A stretch of DNA of 64,000 nucleotides from NCBI GenBank assembly GCA_028285415.1, contig JANQPF010000005.1, positions 186,001-250,000 on the forward strand, in the 5' to 3' direction. Made by a program: the position numbers and the translations under genes. How positions within the stretch are numbered: the first letter of the stretch is position 1; each line of letters opens with the position of its first letter. The notes under the pieces were generated by a model. That model made no database searches. It saw only the letters and a list, made by a program, of their open reading frames with translations, and was not told the origin of the DNA. Of this stretch, positions 23,695 through 32,316 are shown piece after piece. This DNA comes from Pseudomonadales bacterium. GTDB lineage: Bacteria > Pseudomonadota > Gammaproteobacteria > Pseudomonadales > Azotimanducaceae.

Positions 23695-24627
23695 ATCTGG
23701 GTCATGCTTTTGCCCGTTATCTTTGGCGTTTGCGGTTTCTATTTCGAGCGGTTGAGCCCTGCAGGGAACGACCGCGTTTGGGGTCCTGCCCAACAATTCG
23801 GGGAGGCGATTTGGTCTAGGGACGTTGTCTTTGCGTAGCAGTTCCCAGTGGCCAAACGAAAACGGCGTAACGCGGAGCAGGTCGCAGAGGTGGGCGCCGA
23901 TTCTTGCGACGAATCCGGGTATTGGTATGGCCAGGGCACGAGTCTTTGAATAGCGTAGCCTCAGTCCACGAATGTATTGTTCGAATCTGTACGAACGGAC
24001 ACCGCCGAGTTCAAAGATTCGAGATGTCTCGAGCTGCAAGTCTTCGGCGGATTCGAGACACAGGCAAGCAAGTGCTTCTCCGAGGTCGGCAACTGTGAGT
24101 GCAGCAATCTGTCCTTTTGCGTCCATGGGAGTTGCGAAGACAGGCAGTCGCGACACGCCGCGTAGCCATGCCGCACCGTATCCTCCTACGCCATCCAAAA
24201 GTGACGGTCTGACAATTATCCAGTTTCCTTGAGATTGCTCGATCGCTTTTTCGCCCTTGAGTTTGGTCGTAAGGAATCCACTCCGATCTTCGGGGTCCAA
24301 TCCAAGGGCAGATACATGCACGAAACGAGTTGCGTGACCCTCGCATGCAGAGGAGATAGCTTTTGGGGCGAGGTGGTGTATTTGATCGTACGTCGCGGAT
24401 TTCTGCGGCCTGAGAATCCCGACGCAATTCAGAATGACGTCGAATTCACGGACAATCTCCCTCCAATCGCGGGACGCAGTCATTTCCTCTAGACGGAACC
24501 CACGTTGGTCAGAGTTGGTTGACGGTGTTCGCGTACCGACGACAACCTTTGCAGGCTTGGGTGTTAGCGCCGCAACAGCATGACGACCTACAAACCCGGT
24601 TCCGCCAAGCACGAGAATCTTGGGCAT
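23686..24627 (-). CDS. NAD(P)-binding atypical SDR (NDUFA9-like)
   Basis: About 313 residues from the ATG at 24625-24627: glycine motif VLGGTGFVGRHAV near the N-terminus, NCVGIL, RFVHVSALG and the LKGEKAIEQSQGNWIIVRPSLL stretch, all typical of the complex I NDUFA9-like / NmrA-like group of atypical short-chain dehydrogenases without the YxxxK dyad. Such proteins bind NAD(P) and often sense or organise. Ends with attC-encoded Asp-Asp-Ala-stop. Confidence 0.8.
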   Translation of the reverse strand: MPKILVLGGTGFVGRHAVAALTPKPAKVVVGTRTPSTNSDQRGFRLEEMTASRDWREIVREFDVILNCVGILRPQKSATYDQIHHLAPKAISSACEGHATRFVHVSALGLDPEDRSGFLTTKLKGEKAIEQSQGNWIIVRPSLLDGVGGYGAAWLRGVSRLPVFATPMDAKGQIAALTVADLGEALACLCLESAEDLQLETSRIFELGGVRSYRFEQYIRGLRLRYSKTRALAIPIPGFVARIGAHLCDLLRVTPFSFGHWELLRKDNVPRPNRLPELLGRTPNAVVPCRAQPLEIETANAKDNGQKHDPDDA

Positions 24628-24637
24628 CACGTCCAAT

Positions 24638-24753
24638 GACGCCTAACGCTAAGTTAACCGGCAGCGGTACATTTAGCGCAGGTTTTGCTGGAGCGAAGCG
24701 GAATGCAAAACGCGTGACGAATAGGCAGTCCGATTCAACGGATCTTTGGGCGT
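24638..24753 (-). repeat. attC site, complete, TTAAC subtype
   Basis: GACGCCTAACGCTAAGTTAACCGGCAGCGG at the left, AGGCAGTCCGATTCAACGGATCTTTGGGCG at the right. Shares arms with the sites at 17326 and 33345. Confidence 0.8.
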
Positions 24754-24769
24754 TACCCTGGTGAAATGT

Positions 24770-25057
24770 CTACTCTTCGTTGGACAAAGCATTTGCAGAA
24801 TTCTCATACTTTTGAAGTGCAGTACTCAGAGCCGCTGAGTGTTTGTGGGAATAGGTAAGGAACCAGATTGCCATAGTTAGAAGTATGAAGAACGCAAATC
24901 CAACGGCAATTGGTTCTCGTTGGTACAAGCCATACAAAGCGAACCCAACAGAAGGTAGAAGCCAGAATCCGTATTGCAGAATGTCTCCCACTGGGCTCGG
25001 GTTTGCATGAATCTGAACCGATACTGCCTGTTTTTCTTCCTTGGTCAGTGGTTTCAA
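24770..25057 (-). CDS. Two-helix membrane protein
   Basis: 95 residues from a TTG at 25055-25057 (no ATG/GTG upstream in frame before the attC). Cytosolic-looking N-terminus, two hydrophobic segments (about 27-44 and 50-67), then a short acidic C-terminus. No family recognised. Confidence 0.5.
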   Translation of the reverse strand: MKPLTKEEKQAVSVQIHANPSPVGDILQYGFWLLPSVGFALYGLYQREPIAVGFAFFILLTMAIWFLTYSHKHSAALSTALQKYENSANALSNEE

Positions 25058-25109
25058 CTTTTCGATCCTGAGTATGAAATGCCCTGTCAGTATTGAATCA
25101 TCTCGATGT

Positions 25110-25232
25110 GTCGCTCAACACCGCGTTGAACTGGGTGCGCTAAGACCGGCAAGAGTTGCAGTGAGCGGAGAGATCCGAATACAAATGGTGTGACGGTTAG
25201 CACGTCAGCTCCGAGAGCCTTCGTTTACGACG
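25110..25232 (-). repeat. attC site, complete
   Basis: TGTCGCTCAACACCGCGTTGAACTGGGTGCG at the left and GACGGTTAGCACGTCAGCTCCGAGAGCCTTCGTTTACGACG at the right; outer box on the right has drifted (GTTTACG). Confidence 0.75.
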
Positions 25233-25290
25233 GGTATTGAGCTAAAGCAATCACTGAGTGGATTCAAGATCGCCATCTTCTGGCCTCGAG

Positions 25291-28200
25291 CTACGTCCCG
25301 ACCATTGAGCGATTCACCTGCTGCTGTGGTTTATACGCAGCCGGACCGTTCTTAGCAGCGGGTTGTTCGGGTGAAGGAAACATTGGCTCGAACGGACTGG
25401 ACCGATCATTTAACTCCCGTGCTTGCTCGACAATATTCTGTGGTACTGATGCTAGCCAGAATGAGCGCGGGTCGAGAAATAAAGCTTTTCTTGTCGCTTC
25501 GAGCCGCCCAGACGAGTCCTGGGACAATTTTGCTTCAAGAGAGTACGCCCACGCATATCCGTAGTGAAGAATCTGAGTCGATCGTGCCCATTCCAACGCC
25601 GCTTCCCGGTACCGCGAATCGTTGGTTTTCTCCCAAAGTATGTCCAGCGCCTTCGCAATAAGGTATGGACTGAACGCCCACCGGTCACCGGTTCCAAGGT
25701 GAAATCCTCTTGCACGATCAATATGCGTCAGGGCTTCGTCGTGATTGCCTTGGTAACCAGCAAGCAACGCGCTGGCCAATTCGTGAGGCATTAGCCAGTT
25801 GACTCGTCTCGCTTTGTCCAACATTTCTTCCAAAAGACTAGCATCGTTGTTTTCAACAAGAACCCATGCCGTAGGCAAGATGCTGTGCTCAGTACTGCCG
25901 TAAGCTAAAACGTCATCTCCTAACACCTGTCTGGCAGCATCGAAGCGTCCTTGTGCAATGGCATCATGAAGTTGAAGGTAAACTTCGATTTTGTCGGGCA
26001 GAGCCAGCAACTCGTATGGCTCTTCGAGCCCGGGCAATGACACCTTTACGATATCACCGGGTTTCGCCACCAACTCTGAGTTCGTCGCCTTGTTGTAGCT
26101 CGCTAAAGTCATTCGGCGCCCCTCAGCTTCCAACCAAATGGGCGCATGATGTCTAACGAACTCCCAGTCAATTTCCTCATGGCCACGATCGGTCGTAACG
26201 TGTCTTACATAGTGATTCAACTGGGCTCGGTTAGGCTTTGAGATCGCGCTGATGTTGTCTTGTTTCAGCCACTCAATGAGTTGTCGATTGTTCCAGTTTC
26301 TAGCGCGTTGGGAGATAAGTGCGCCGGCCCAAACCATCATATAACGATTGTTAGGGGCATAGTTTTCGAACAGCGTATCCACCGATACGTGATCTCCATA
26401 AACCGCCAAGGCATTGATGAAACCCGCAATTGCATCGACACCTCCATAGCGCTGCATGCTTTGTTGTTCCACCATGGCAGTGCAAGTGAGATTTCGCTGC
26501 AACTGGCACAGATGAGACAGACCTAGAAAGTACATTCCCGATCCCGTCCGGTACTCGGCATTAGCTTGCAGAAAGGGCTCTGCGAGATCGGGACGGCCAG
26601 CGCTCATGAAAGCCAACCCTACAGTGGTGGCATTGTTGTTGTGCTGGATAGCCTTGCCGTCCTGTTCGCGCGTCTGAAATGGAAGGTAGTTTGCATAGCT
26701 CTCAGCTGCCTTTTCGAATTGGGCAGTACGCATGTAGATTTCACCAAGATCTTTGTATCCGTGAAACAGATCTGGGAACTGCGAGGTCTGCTCCTTTGCC
26801 AACTTCTCGGCTTGAGCCCACTCTCCTTGCTTAATGAAACGCTTGATCAATATCTGGTTGCGCTCGGGATGGCCTACAAAAAAGTCTGCTAGATCATCAA
26901 TTGGCGCGTTACGTTCTATGCGCCTGGTGAGTTCTACTTTGAATGGGCTGAAACTAAGATCGTGTTTATATCCAGAGTCAACTTGGGGGCGCAGGAACCA
27001 TAGATTATCGGGGTACTCCTGCATCGACGGCCAGCGTAGCGACCACTCCGGACGGTTTAATCCGTCTGCATCGTGTCTGGCCTTGGTCGCGATGAAAGAG
27101 GCTCCCTGCTCCCAATGGGCGACGCGGAGGAAATGTTCAAGCGCTTGCTCATGATGAAAGTTCGAAGCATCACCCGAAGTTGATATGGCCGCTTTGTGTG
27201 CTAGTCCGCGCAAATAGGCCGCAACGGGATGCCCAAGTAGTTGAGCATCGATGTAATCTACAAACCTTGCTGCCCGGATCGGTAGCGCTTGAGTTTTGCT
27301 CAGCTTGACACCGCGGTGATAAACACGCTCCAAAGACTGAGCAAAGATTAACTTGAGTTTGTCTCCTGAGCTCACGCCTTGCCGCGATACGGGAAAAGCA
27401 TGCTCAGCCTTGTTTTCCAGTATCTGTTTGAAGTGCCGGATGGGAGCGAGAAGCATCGTATCTGGACTACCTGTCCCGGCGGCTATGATTCGGTCAATTG
27501 ATTCGACCGTATAGCCTGTTATTGGATAGTACTTGTCGAGCTCACTTTTGAGCCATCTTGCGTCTGCGGTTCCCCACCCGTCGTAAGATGCTACGAAGCC
27601 CCCTACGTAGGGGAGAAATCCCGAATTTGGATCGATGCTGTCGTAAACGTTTTCAACGTGCGGAGTGCGATCTAATCCGAACCAAACGGCAAGGCTGAAT
27701 ACATCCAGCAGCAGTAGTGCGCGTTCAGGACCAGACTCACCCATGGCGCATTCTTTCAGGGCCACGATATTCAATCGCGCGAAATGTTGGTAACAATGAG
27801 ACGTTGGACTTGAATCGAGAACTTTACGAGCTGCGGCGATCAGCTCCAGATCGATAAATGCCCTCGCTATCAATCCATCGAGTCGGCCATCCACGTTTTC
27901 TAGTTGCCAAAGAAGTTGCAAAGAACGCGCGAAGAACTCTTTTCGCGTGTCGCTGAGTTCTACTGGTACCAAACTACCCAACATTTGCAGGTAATAGGCT
28001 TGTTGAAGTTTTGATGCCTGCGTGACCTGTTCTGGTGTCGGGGAAAATGGCAGCCAGTTTCGTTGCTCGATAGCAGCATGTGACACTGTTGGAGCGATGG
28101 GGAGTTCCAGTTCCAGGAAGTGGCTAATTTCAGGCAGCATCTGTCTGAACACATCAAACGGAGATCCTTCCAATTGCAGCGGTCGATGAAAGGGTTTGCT

Positions 28201-28797
28201 GACTTTACGAACCCACTTGCCGTCCACTAAAACGTGGTCTACCAAGCCGATAAAGACATCCATAGGGCGTCCTGCGTTAGGACCTACAATCGGTGCCGCT
28301 CGGAACCCTATGAAGCTTTCCACGATCCTTTCGGCACCCATATCTTCCGCTAATTGCACGGCGTACTTATGGTCAATAACACGCTTATCGGGAAACGCCT
28401 TCCGAAGCAGGAATGGATCATCGAACAATTGCTTGCCGCTGGGTCGAAAAACGTCGCTCAGCATGGATGCGAAAAGCGTTCTAGTTATAGGCGTGAATGC
28501 GATTCCGTGAACCTGCGGGGGGAGAACAAGAACGTCAACCTTATGGCTCGCGACGACCTTTCGGTATTGTTGAGATTCCCAGGCTTGCCATTTCGAATCC
28601 GGAACCGGGAGAGCTTCCTCGCGAACATAGTTGTTAGTGGTATACCCCTCGAGAGGCGGTAGAGTTTCGAGGCTATGGCCATACTGAAAATCTGTACGAT
28701 CAATAATGCTCCATTCACTGGTTGCGTACGCAGAGCAAACGGTTTGAAGCAGGATTGCGACCAATATTACCTTCGTCGCCTGGCGAGAACCTTCCAT
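25291..28797 (-). CDS. Very large exported TPR-repeat protein (1168 aa)
   Basis: Signal peptide (MEGSRQATKVILVAILLQ ... AYA), an N-terminal domain (about 30-250, with VDVLVLPPQVHG and ERIVESFIGFRA), then mostly helical repeats; a clear TPR block lies at about 640-720 (GYKDLGEIYMRTAQFEKAAESYANYLP). A second helical-repeat block is at about 970-1130. It has no enzymatic motif I can name and probably acts as a periplasmic scaffold. It stands alone between attC sites and is about ten times the usual cassette gene size. Confidence 0.7.
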   Translation of the reverse strand: MEGSRQATKVILVAILLQTVCSAYATSEWSIIDRTDFQYGHSLETLPPLEGYTTNNYVREEALPVPDSKWQAWESQQYRKVVASHKVDVLVLPPQVHGIAFTPITRTLFASMLSDVFRPSGKQLFDDPFLLRKAFPDKRVIDHKYAVQLAEDMGAERIVESFIGFRAAPIVGPNAGRPMDVFIGLVDHVLVDGKWVRKVSKPFHRPLQLEGSPFDVFRQMLPEISHFLELELPIAPTVSHAAIEQRNWLPFSPTPEQVTQASKLQQAYYLQMLGSLVPVELSDTRKEFFARSLQLLWQLENVDGRLDGLIARAFIDLELIAAARKVLDSSPTSHCYQHFARLNIVALKECAMGESGPERALLLLDVFSLAVWFGLDRTPHVENVYDSIDPNSGFLPYVGGFVASYDGWGTADARWLKSELDKYYPITGYTVESIDRIIAAGTGSPDTMLLAPIRHFKQILENKAEHAFPVSRQGVSSGDKLKLIFAQSLERVYHRGVKLSKTQALPIRAARFVDYIDAQLLGHPVAAYLRGLAHKAAISTSGDASNFHHEQALEHFLRVAHWEQGASFIATKARHDADGLNRPEWSLRWPSMQEYPDNLWFLRPQVDSGYKHDLSFSPFKVELTRRIERNAPIDDLADFFVGHPERNQILIKRFIKQGEWAQAEKLAKEQTSQFPDLFHGYKDLGEIYMRTAQFEKAAESYANYLPFQTREQDGKAIQHNNNATTVGLAFMSAGRPDLAEPFLQANAEYRTGSGMYFLGLSHLCQLQRNLTCTAMVEQQSMQRYGGVDAIAGFINALAVYGDHVSVDTLFENYAPNNRYMMVWAGALISQRARNWNNRQLIEWLKQDNISAISKPNRAQLNHYVRHVTTDRGHEEIDWEFVRHHAPIWLEAEGRRMTLASYNKATNSELVAKPGDIVKVSLPGLEEPYELLALPDKIEVYLQLHDAIAQGRFDAARQVLGDDVLAYGSTEHSILPTAWVLVENNDASLLEEMLDKARRVNWLMPHELASALLAGYQGNHDEALTHIDRARGFHLGTGDRWAFSPYLIAKALDILWEKTNDSRYREAALEWARSTQILHYGYAWAYSLEAKLSQDSSGRLEATRKALFLDPRSFWLASVPQNIVEQARELNDRSSPFEPMFPSPEQPAAKNGPAAYKPQQQVNRSMVGT

Positions 28798-29050
28798 GAC
28801 ACTTTTTCCATCTTCGACGTTGGGTGGGCATATTCCTGGAGCGTTTCACATCACAATACCATGTCGGTTTTGGATGGAGGGGAGCCAGATCACAACGCGG
28901 GAACTTGATTCGAAATCCGCTACCGTAAAAAGAACCAAAGACTGTAAACCAAGCTACTTCCGCCACTTCTTGTTGTATTTCGCTCTCCTAGGTAGCTCTG
29001 CGCATGAACCTGATCTTTGCGTGCTCCCTTAGCTCTGCTCCAATGGCGGA
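28798..29050. other. Gap upstream of the large TPR gene
   Basis: No convincing gene on either strand; probably holds the promoter and leader of the 1168-residue gene, as expected for a cassette with its own promoter. Only short frames without a start context are present. Confidence 0.4.
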
Positions 29051-29138
29051 AGTGGCTATCGGCGGAGGCACGCGGGTACATGCGATTGCATCGATGGAGA
29101 ACGAAACACCGATGCACAACCAGTAGATATAGGTCAAT
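29051..29138 (-). pseudogene. Fragment of a TIMP-like cassette gene
   Basis: Read leftward from the attC at 29139, the sequence encodes CIGVSFSIDAIACTRVPPPIATS, nearly the same as the start of the intact gene at 31381-31851 (IGVSISIDALACTCIPPPIATS); the DNA matches over about 85 bases (29051-29138 with 31768-31851). No start codon is left, and similarity stops after IATS. It is a truncated paralogous cassette remnant. Confidence 0.7.
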
Positions 29139-29258
29139 GACGCGTAACACTACGTTGAGCTGCGTGCTCTAAGACCGGCACGTATAGCGCGACCGGAGGG
29201 AGCGATATGCGAACGAAGTAACGGTTAGCACGTCAGCCCCAACGGGCTGTCAGGTGTC
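29139..29258 (-). repeat. attC site, complete
   Basis: GACGCGTAACACTACGTTGAGCTGCGTG at the left; GGTTAGCACGTCAGCCCCAACGGGCTGTCAGGTGTC at the right. The right end encodes Asp-Thr-stop of the gene at 29250. Confidence 0.85.
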
Positions 29259-29726
29259 GCCGTGGGCCTCACACTTCGATATCGATTCGGCGGATGCTAT
29301 TAGATGGGCCACTAATCTCTTCACGGCAGGATGCTGTTCTGGATATCGCTGGCACTGAACATTAATCCAACCAACGGTAGTCCGAAAGTCGTTGAAGCGA
29401 ACATTGAGCAGGAAGTGATCTTCTTTCTCGCAGTCCGTTGTTTGTACATTGAAGTGTTGAGGGAGATTTTCTGGCAATTCTTGGATCAGTGATTTGGTCA
29501 AAGCCATAAGCTCGGTGTGTTTGGATGCGCAGCTGTGGCTTTTACCGTCCCAAGAGGTGGAGATCCCGTTGTCGCTATTGATGGTGATCGAAAGTGCGGG
29601 AGCGCCATTCATTTTTGTGAACTCCGCATGCCAGTGATCGTAGCCATGGGCGAGGTCGCTCATCGAAAGCAACACCAGAAATACCGGAGACGTTCTAGTG
29701 ACGCCTAAAACCGCGTTGAGCTGCAT
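29250..29726 (-). CDS. Exported protein of unknown function
   Basis: 158 codons from an ATG at 29724-29726 that lies inside the next attC; in the cassette itself the only starts are a GTG at 29673-29675 and an ATG four codons later. The longer form has a signal-like stretch (TSPVFLVLLSMSDLAHG). The mature part has four cysteines and many His. If the attC ATG is used, its N-terminus depends on which cassette is inserted upstream. Ends with attC-encoded Asp-Thr-stop. Family unknown. Confidence 0.5.
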   Translation of the reverse strand: MQLNAVLGVTRTSPVFLVLLSMSDLAHGYDHWHAEFTKMNGAPALSITINSDNGISTSWDGKSHSCASKHTELMALTKSLIQELPENLPQHFNVQTTDCEKEDHFLLNVRFNDFRTTVGWINVQCQRYPEQHPAVKRLVAHLIASAESISKCEAHGDT

Positions 29727-29839
29727 GCGTAAAGACCGGCACGAGTCTGTGGCAAGTGAGGCGAGCTGAATGCAAGACGTAGTATCCGCCTTCGGCGGGG
29801 GGCGGTTAGCACGTCAGCGCGAGATGCTTGTTTGACGTC
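29700..29839 (-). repeat. attC site, complete, 140 bp
   Basis: GACGCCTAAAACCGCGTTGAGCTGCATGCG on the left, GTTAGCACGTCAGCGCGAGATGCTTGTTTGACGTC on the right; CCGCCTTCGGCGG hairpin in the centre. Outer left box has AAA for AAC. Confidence 0.85.
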
Positions 29840-29856
29840 ATATGCGTAGGCGTTGC

Positions 29857-30057
29857 TCAAGAGAAGAAACCCCAGCGATGTTCAATTGGGAGGCATTCCA
29901 TGCATAACTCTTGACCATTGTGGCTTCCGCCATCCCAGATAACACTGTTGTAGTCAGATTCTAAATCGATCCAGAGAGAATCTCCGTCGAAACGTGCCGG
30001 ATTCTTGTCTCGATTAATCATCAAGTTGTCGCAGCGGTTGCACTTCATCGCTGACAT
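29857..30057 (-). CDS. Small double-CxxC zinc-binding protein
   Basis: 66 residues with CNRC near the N-terminus and CMEC near the C-terminus, separated by an acidic, Trp-containing stretch (SLWIDLESD). The layout suggests one zinc site. Its ATG lies three bases after the stop of the 57-residue gene upstream, so the two form a pair. No family recognised; I looked for toxin-antitoxin features and found none. Confidence 0.55.
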   Translation of the reverse strand: MSAMKCNRCDNLMINRDKNPARFDGDSLWIDLESDYNSVIWDGGSHNGQELCMECLPIEHRWGFFS

Positions 30058-30060
30058 CTT

Positions 30061-30234
30061 TTAGAGCGGAATGAACCGGGTATCTGTCTCGATAGTTTTT
30101 AAGCCATACTTGTCCAGTATCGCGCTGATTTCGGCGTCTACCCTTTCAAGCGTTTCATCAAAGGCGCCTTCTTCGATCTCCTTGGAGGTAGTTTCGTAGT
30201 AGCTATAAAGGCGACGAATAGCGAACTGCTTCAT
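30061..30234 (-). CDS. Small protein, 57 aa
   Basis: From the ATG at 30232-30234: MKQFAIRRLYSYYETT... ending FIPL, with a long charged helix (EIEEGAFDETLERVDAEIS). Stop TAA at 30061-30063 is followed after a few bases by the zinc-protein ATG. Too short for size-filtered gene finders but has a start just inside a cassette boundary. Function unknown. Confidence 0.5.
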   Translation of the reverse strand: MKQFAIRRLYSYYETTSKEIEEGAFDETLERVDAEISAILDKYGLKTIETDTRFIPL

Positions 30235-30263
30235 TTTTTTGAATCCTGGATGTCCTAGCCCGT

Positions 30264-30404
30264 GACGCCTAACGCCGCGTGTGACCCGCGTGTGTTAAGG
30301 CCGGTACGAATTTGCGGTGAGCGAAGCGAGCCGAACGCATGACGTAGTGCCCGCCTTCGGCGGGGGACGGTTAGCACGTCAGCTCCAACTGCTTTTTGGG
30401 CGTC
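30264..30404 (-). repeat. attC site, complete, 141 bp
   Basis: GACGCCTAACGCCGCGTGTGACCCGCGTG on the left; GACGGTTAGCACGTCAGCTCCAACTGCTTTTTGGGCGTC on the right; CCCGCCTTCGGCGGG hairpin in the centre. Confidence 0.85.
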
Positions 30405-30428
30405 GACCGAACCAATTTACCTCTGGTG

Positions 30429-30842
30429 CTAAGCACGGGTGTAGACATTTAAGAGTTCCGTTTTCCGGTTCGATTCGCCAACATGGATGATAAGCAGATC
30501 CTCCAACTCTACCGAAGGATGATGAGCGCTGTGTTTGGCGAACTCAAACGTTTCGGCTAGTTCTTCTTTCTCATGCCAAGTAGTCATGATGAATGAATCT
30601 TCAGGGATATCTCCAAAGTTGTGTGCTTCCAAGTTGGCCAGGTCGACCGAGTCGTCCCAAGACGAGCAGTTGGTACCCCAAGCCATCATCTAGAGGCAGC
30701 CTGATCTAGCAAGCTCGCGAGAAAGTTCAGCTTGCCACTCCTCGTCAGTTCGCAGATCTAAAACCATCACTGCCTTGTATGGAGCTGTTCTCTCGATTCT
30801 CGGGATGGGTCTGCCTGGCGAAACCTGGAGATAGGATGGCAT
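30429..30842 (-). pseudogene. DUF7684-like protein split by an in-frame TAG
   Basis: From the ATG at 30840-30842 the frame reads MPSYLQVSPG ... ARSGCL, meets a TAG at 30690-30692 and goes on in the same frame MMAWGTNCSSWDDSVDLANLE ... to 30429. Proteins of this family, as I recall them, have SGCLYMMAWG here, so TAG replaces a Tyr codon. As read, there are two frames (50 and 86 residues), the second with its own ATG. The downstream part keeps NCSSWDDSVD and MTTWHE. Function of the family unknown. Confidence 0.65.
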
Positions 30843-30844
30843 CC

Positions 30845-30970
30845 GACGCCTAACACCGCGTTGAGCTGCATGCGCAAAGACCGGCACGAGTTTTTGGTAA
30901 GTGAGGCGAACTGAATGAAAGACGTAGTACCCGCCTTCGGCACGTCAGCGTCAACTGCTTGTCAGGTGTC
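30845..30970 (-). repeat. attC site with central deletion
   Basis: GACGCCTAACACCGCGTTGAGCTGCATGCG left; CACGTCAGCGTCAACTGCTTGTCAGGTGTC right. Compared with the 140-bp subtype, GGGGGACGGTTAG after the CCTTCGG loop is missing. Confidence 0.85.
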
Positions 30971-30977
30971 ACGGGCT

Positions 30978-31334
30978 TCAGTCTATGTACTGCCATGAGT
31001 CTGCCCCGTCAAAACGTCTCACTGGAATCCCTGCTATGTCAGCGGGCTCACACATTCGACAATTTACAGCCATCCGATCGACATCGGAACTTAGGCTAGT
31101 CCAATGCGTAGTGCAGCCGCACTTTTTGCAAGTGTGTAGGGCTAGTGTTCGATCCCCGTGAACATAGGCAATCGTTGAGTTAGGCGGAGTGGTTATCTTC
31201 ATCGAATTCATGGGGCCGTGTGCCCACAAGGCTCCAATTCTTCTACAGATTGAGCAATTGCAGTCCATCAAAGATTCAGGAAGCTTCGCGATCTCGAAAA
31301 CAACCCGTCCACAATGACAGCTACCTTTCAGCAC
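30978..31334 (-). CDS. GFA/CENP-V family zinc protein
   Basis: 118 residues: GSCHCGRVVFEI, CNCSICRRIGALWAHG and HTCKKCGCTTHW place all the zinc-binding cysteines of the GFA family (glutathione-dependent formaldehyde-activating enzyme-like). Family members are small and often annotated as aldehyde-activating, though most are unproven. Complete length. No companion formaldehyde dehydrogenase nearby. Confidence 0.85.
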   Translation of the reverse strand: MLKGSCHCGRVVFEIAKLPESLMDCNCSICRRIGALWAHGPMNSMKITTPPNSTIAYVHGDRTLALHTCKKCGCTTHWTSLSSDVDRMAVNCRMCEPADIAGIPVRRFDGADSWQYID

Positions 31335-31350
31335 AGTTACCCTTAGTGGT

Positions 31351-31389
31351 GACGCCTAACACGTCAGCTGCAACTGCTTGTTAGGCGTC
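31351..31389 (-). repeat. Mini attC with perfect outer palindrome
   Basis: GACGCCTAAC and GTTAGGCGTC pair perfectly, but only 19 bases (one L arm, CGTCAGCTGCAAC) separate them. The left L arm and centre are deleted. Right end supplies Asp-Ala-stop of the TIMP-like gene. Confidence 0.75.
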
Positions 31390-31851
31390 ATTCTGTAGAT
31401 CCCGGAGCCGGTTAACTGGGTCGAGATGCTCTTGGTGCCAAGGACTCAGGGGCCTGGATTCGCCGCAGTATACGTTTGTGTATCCGTCGTTTGTGAAGAT
31501 CAGGTAGTAATGATCGAGCGTGATCGAGGCATTACTGCATACGCCTTCTTCCAGGATAATCCTCCGAGGAACGTCCGCTCCTCCCTTGAACTGCTCTACA
31601 ACGTGGTAGTTAGCAATGATCCGGGTCCCCATAGGGTCGGGCCTGGCGTCTGAGACCTCAACTTCCTCAATTGTTCCAAGAAACGGATTTGTTCGTTTTC
31701 CGGTTCGCTCGACTTTGATGGCGTCGAACTTTACGAGCATCACGAATTCGTGTGACTTGAATGAAGTCGCTATCGGCGGAGGTATGCAGGTACATGCGAG
31801 TGCATCGATGGAGATCGAAACGCCGATGAACAACAGAAGATGTCGGATCAT
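31381..31851 (-). CDS. Exported TIMP/NTR-like protein
   Basis: From the ATG at 31849-31851, about 156 residues: signal peptide ending IDALA, then CTCIPPP, the N-terminal Cys-x-Cys of metallo-proteinase-inhibitor-like (TIMP/netrin) domains, with EFVMLVKFDAI, YHVVEQFKGG, and two further cysteines (GVCSN, YCGES). In animals TIMP inhibits metalloproteases through its N-terminal Cys; bacterial members are secreted and uncharacterised. C-terminal Asp-Ala-stop from attC. A truncated paralogue is at 29051-29138. Confidence 0.65.
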   Translation of the reverse strand: MIRHLLLFIGVSISIDALACTCIPPPIATSFKSHEFVMLVKFDAIKVERTGKRTNPFLGTIEEVEVSDARPDPMGTRIIANYHVVEQFKGGADVPRRIILEEGVCSNASITLDHYYLIFTNDGYTNVYCGESRPLSPWHQEHLDPVNRLRDLQNDA

Positions 31852-31956
31852 GACGGCGCGAGTTTGCGCCGATCGATCGAAGGCAAATGCAAGACGTAGT
31901 ACCCGCCTTCGGCGGGAGACGATTAGCACGTCAGATCCAACGTATCGTTAGGCGTG
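31852..31956 (-). repeat. attC lacking the left arm
   Basis: Starts GACGGCGCGAGTTTGCG, as if GAC of the outer box were joined to CCGGCGCGAG of the centre, removing the R'/L' part; the right part (GATTAGCACGTCAGATCCAACGTATCGTTAGGCGT) is normal. The cut site is lost, so the cassettes on both sides are fused. Confidence 0.7.
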
Positions 31957-31988
31957 AACAGGCGTAGTTTGGTCAACAATTTCACGAG

Positions 31989-32282
31989 CTAGGTGTTTAG
32001 TTGTTCGTATAGCAGCCAAGCTATCACGAGAATACAGAGTATCGCGGAGACAGCAGAGCGTGCGATGTAATATATCTCCCAACACCCGGCGTTGCGGGTT
32101 CGAAGGAATTTCCTATATTCGTAAAACGAAGTCCAACCAAAGAACACAGTTAGGGCGGCAAGTGTAGGTATGGGTAGATGCTCGAACAGTGCGTTGGAGA
32201 GCGCTTGATTCATCACGAGGCCGTCCAGGATGAAGAGCATAACGAGCAGGCTAAGAATGATGAATGTGGCGTGCTCCCTCAA
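31989..32282 (-). CDS. Membrane protein of unknown function
   Basis: 97 residues, hydrophobic at about 6-24, 38-50 and 72-90, with a basic loop YRKFLRTRNAG. Ends in acidic/polar residues. Adjacent to the phosphatase-like gene with no attC between (34-base gap), so both may belong to one cassette. Confidence 0.5.
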   Translation of the reverse strand: MREHATFIILSLLVMLFILDGLVMNQALSNALFEHLPIPTLAALTVFFGWTSFYEYRKFLRTRNAGCWEIYYIARSAVSAILCILVIAWLLYEQLNT

Positions 32283-32316
32283 TTACCGTCTCACATTGCA
32301 CGTGAAGGTCAAATCT

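Noticed and set aside
29857-30234. Toxin-antitoxin pair (57 and 66 residues)
   Set aside because: Neither product shows a known toxin fold or antitoxin DNA-binding motif, and the second is a zinc-ribbon-like protein.
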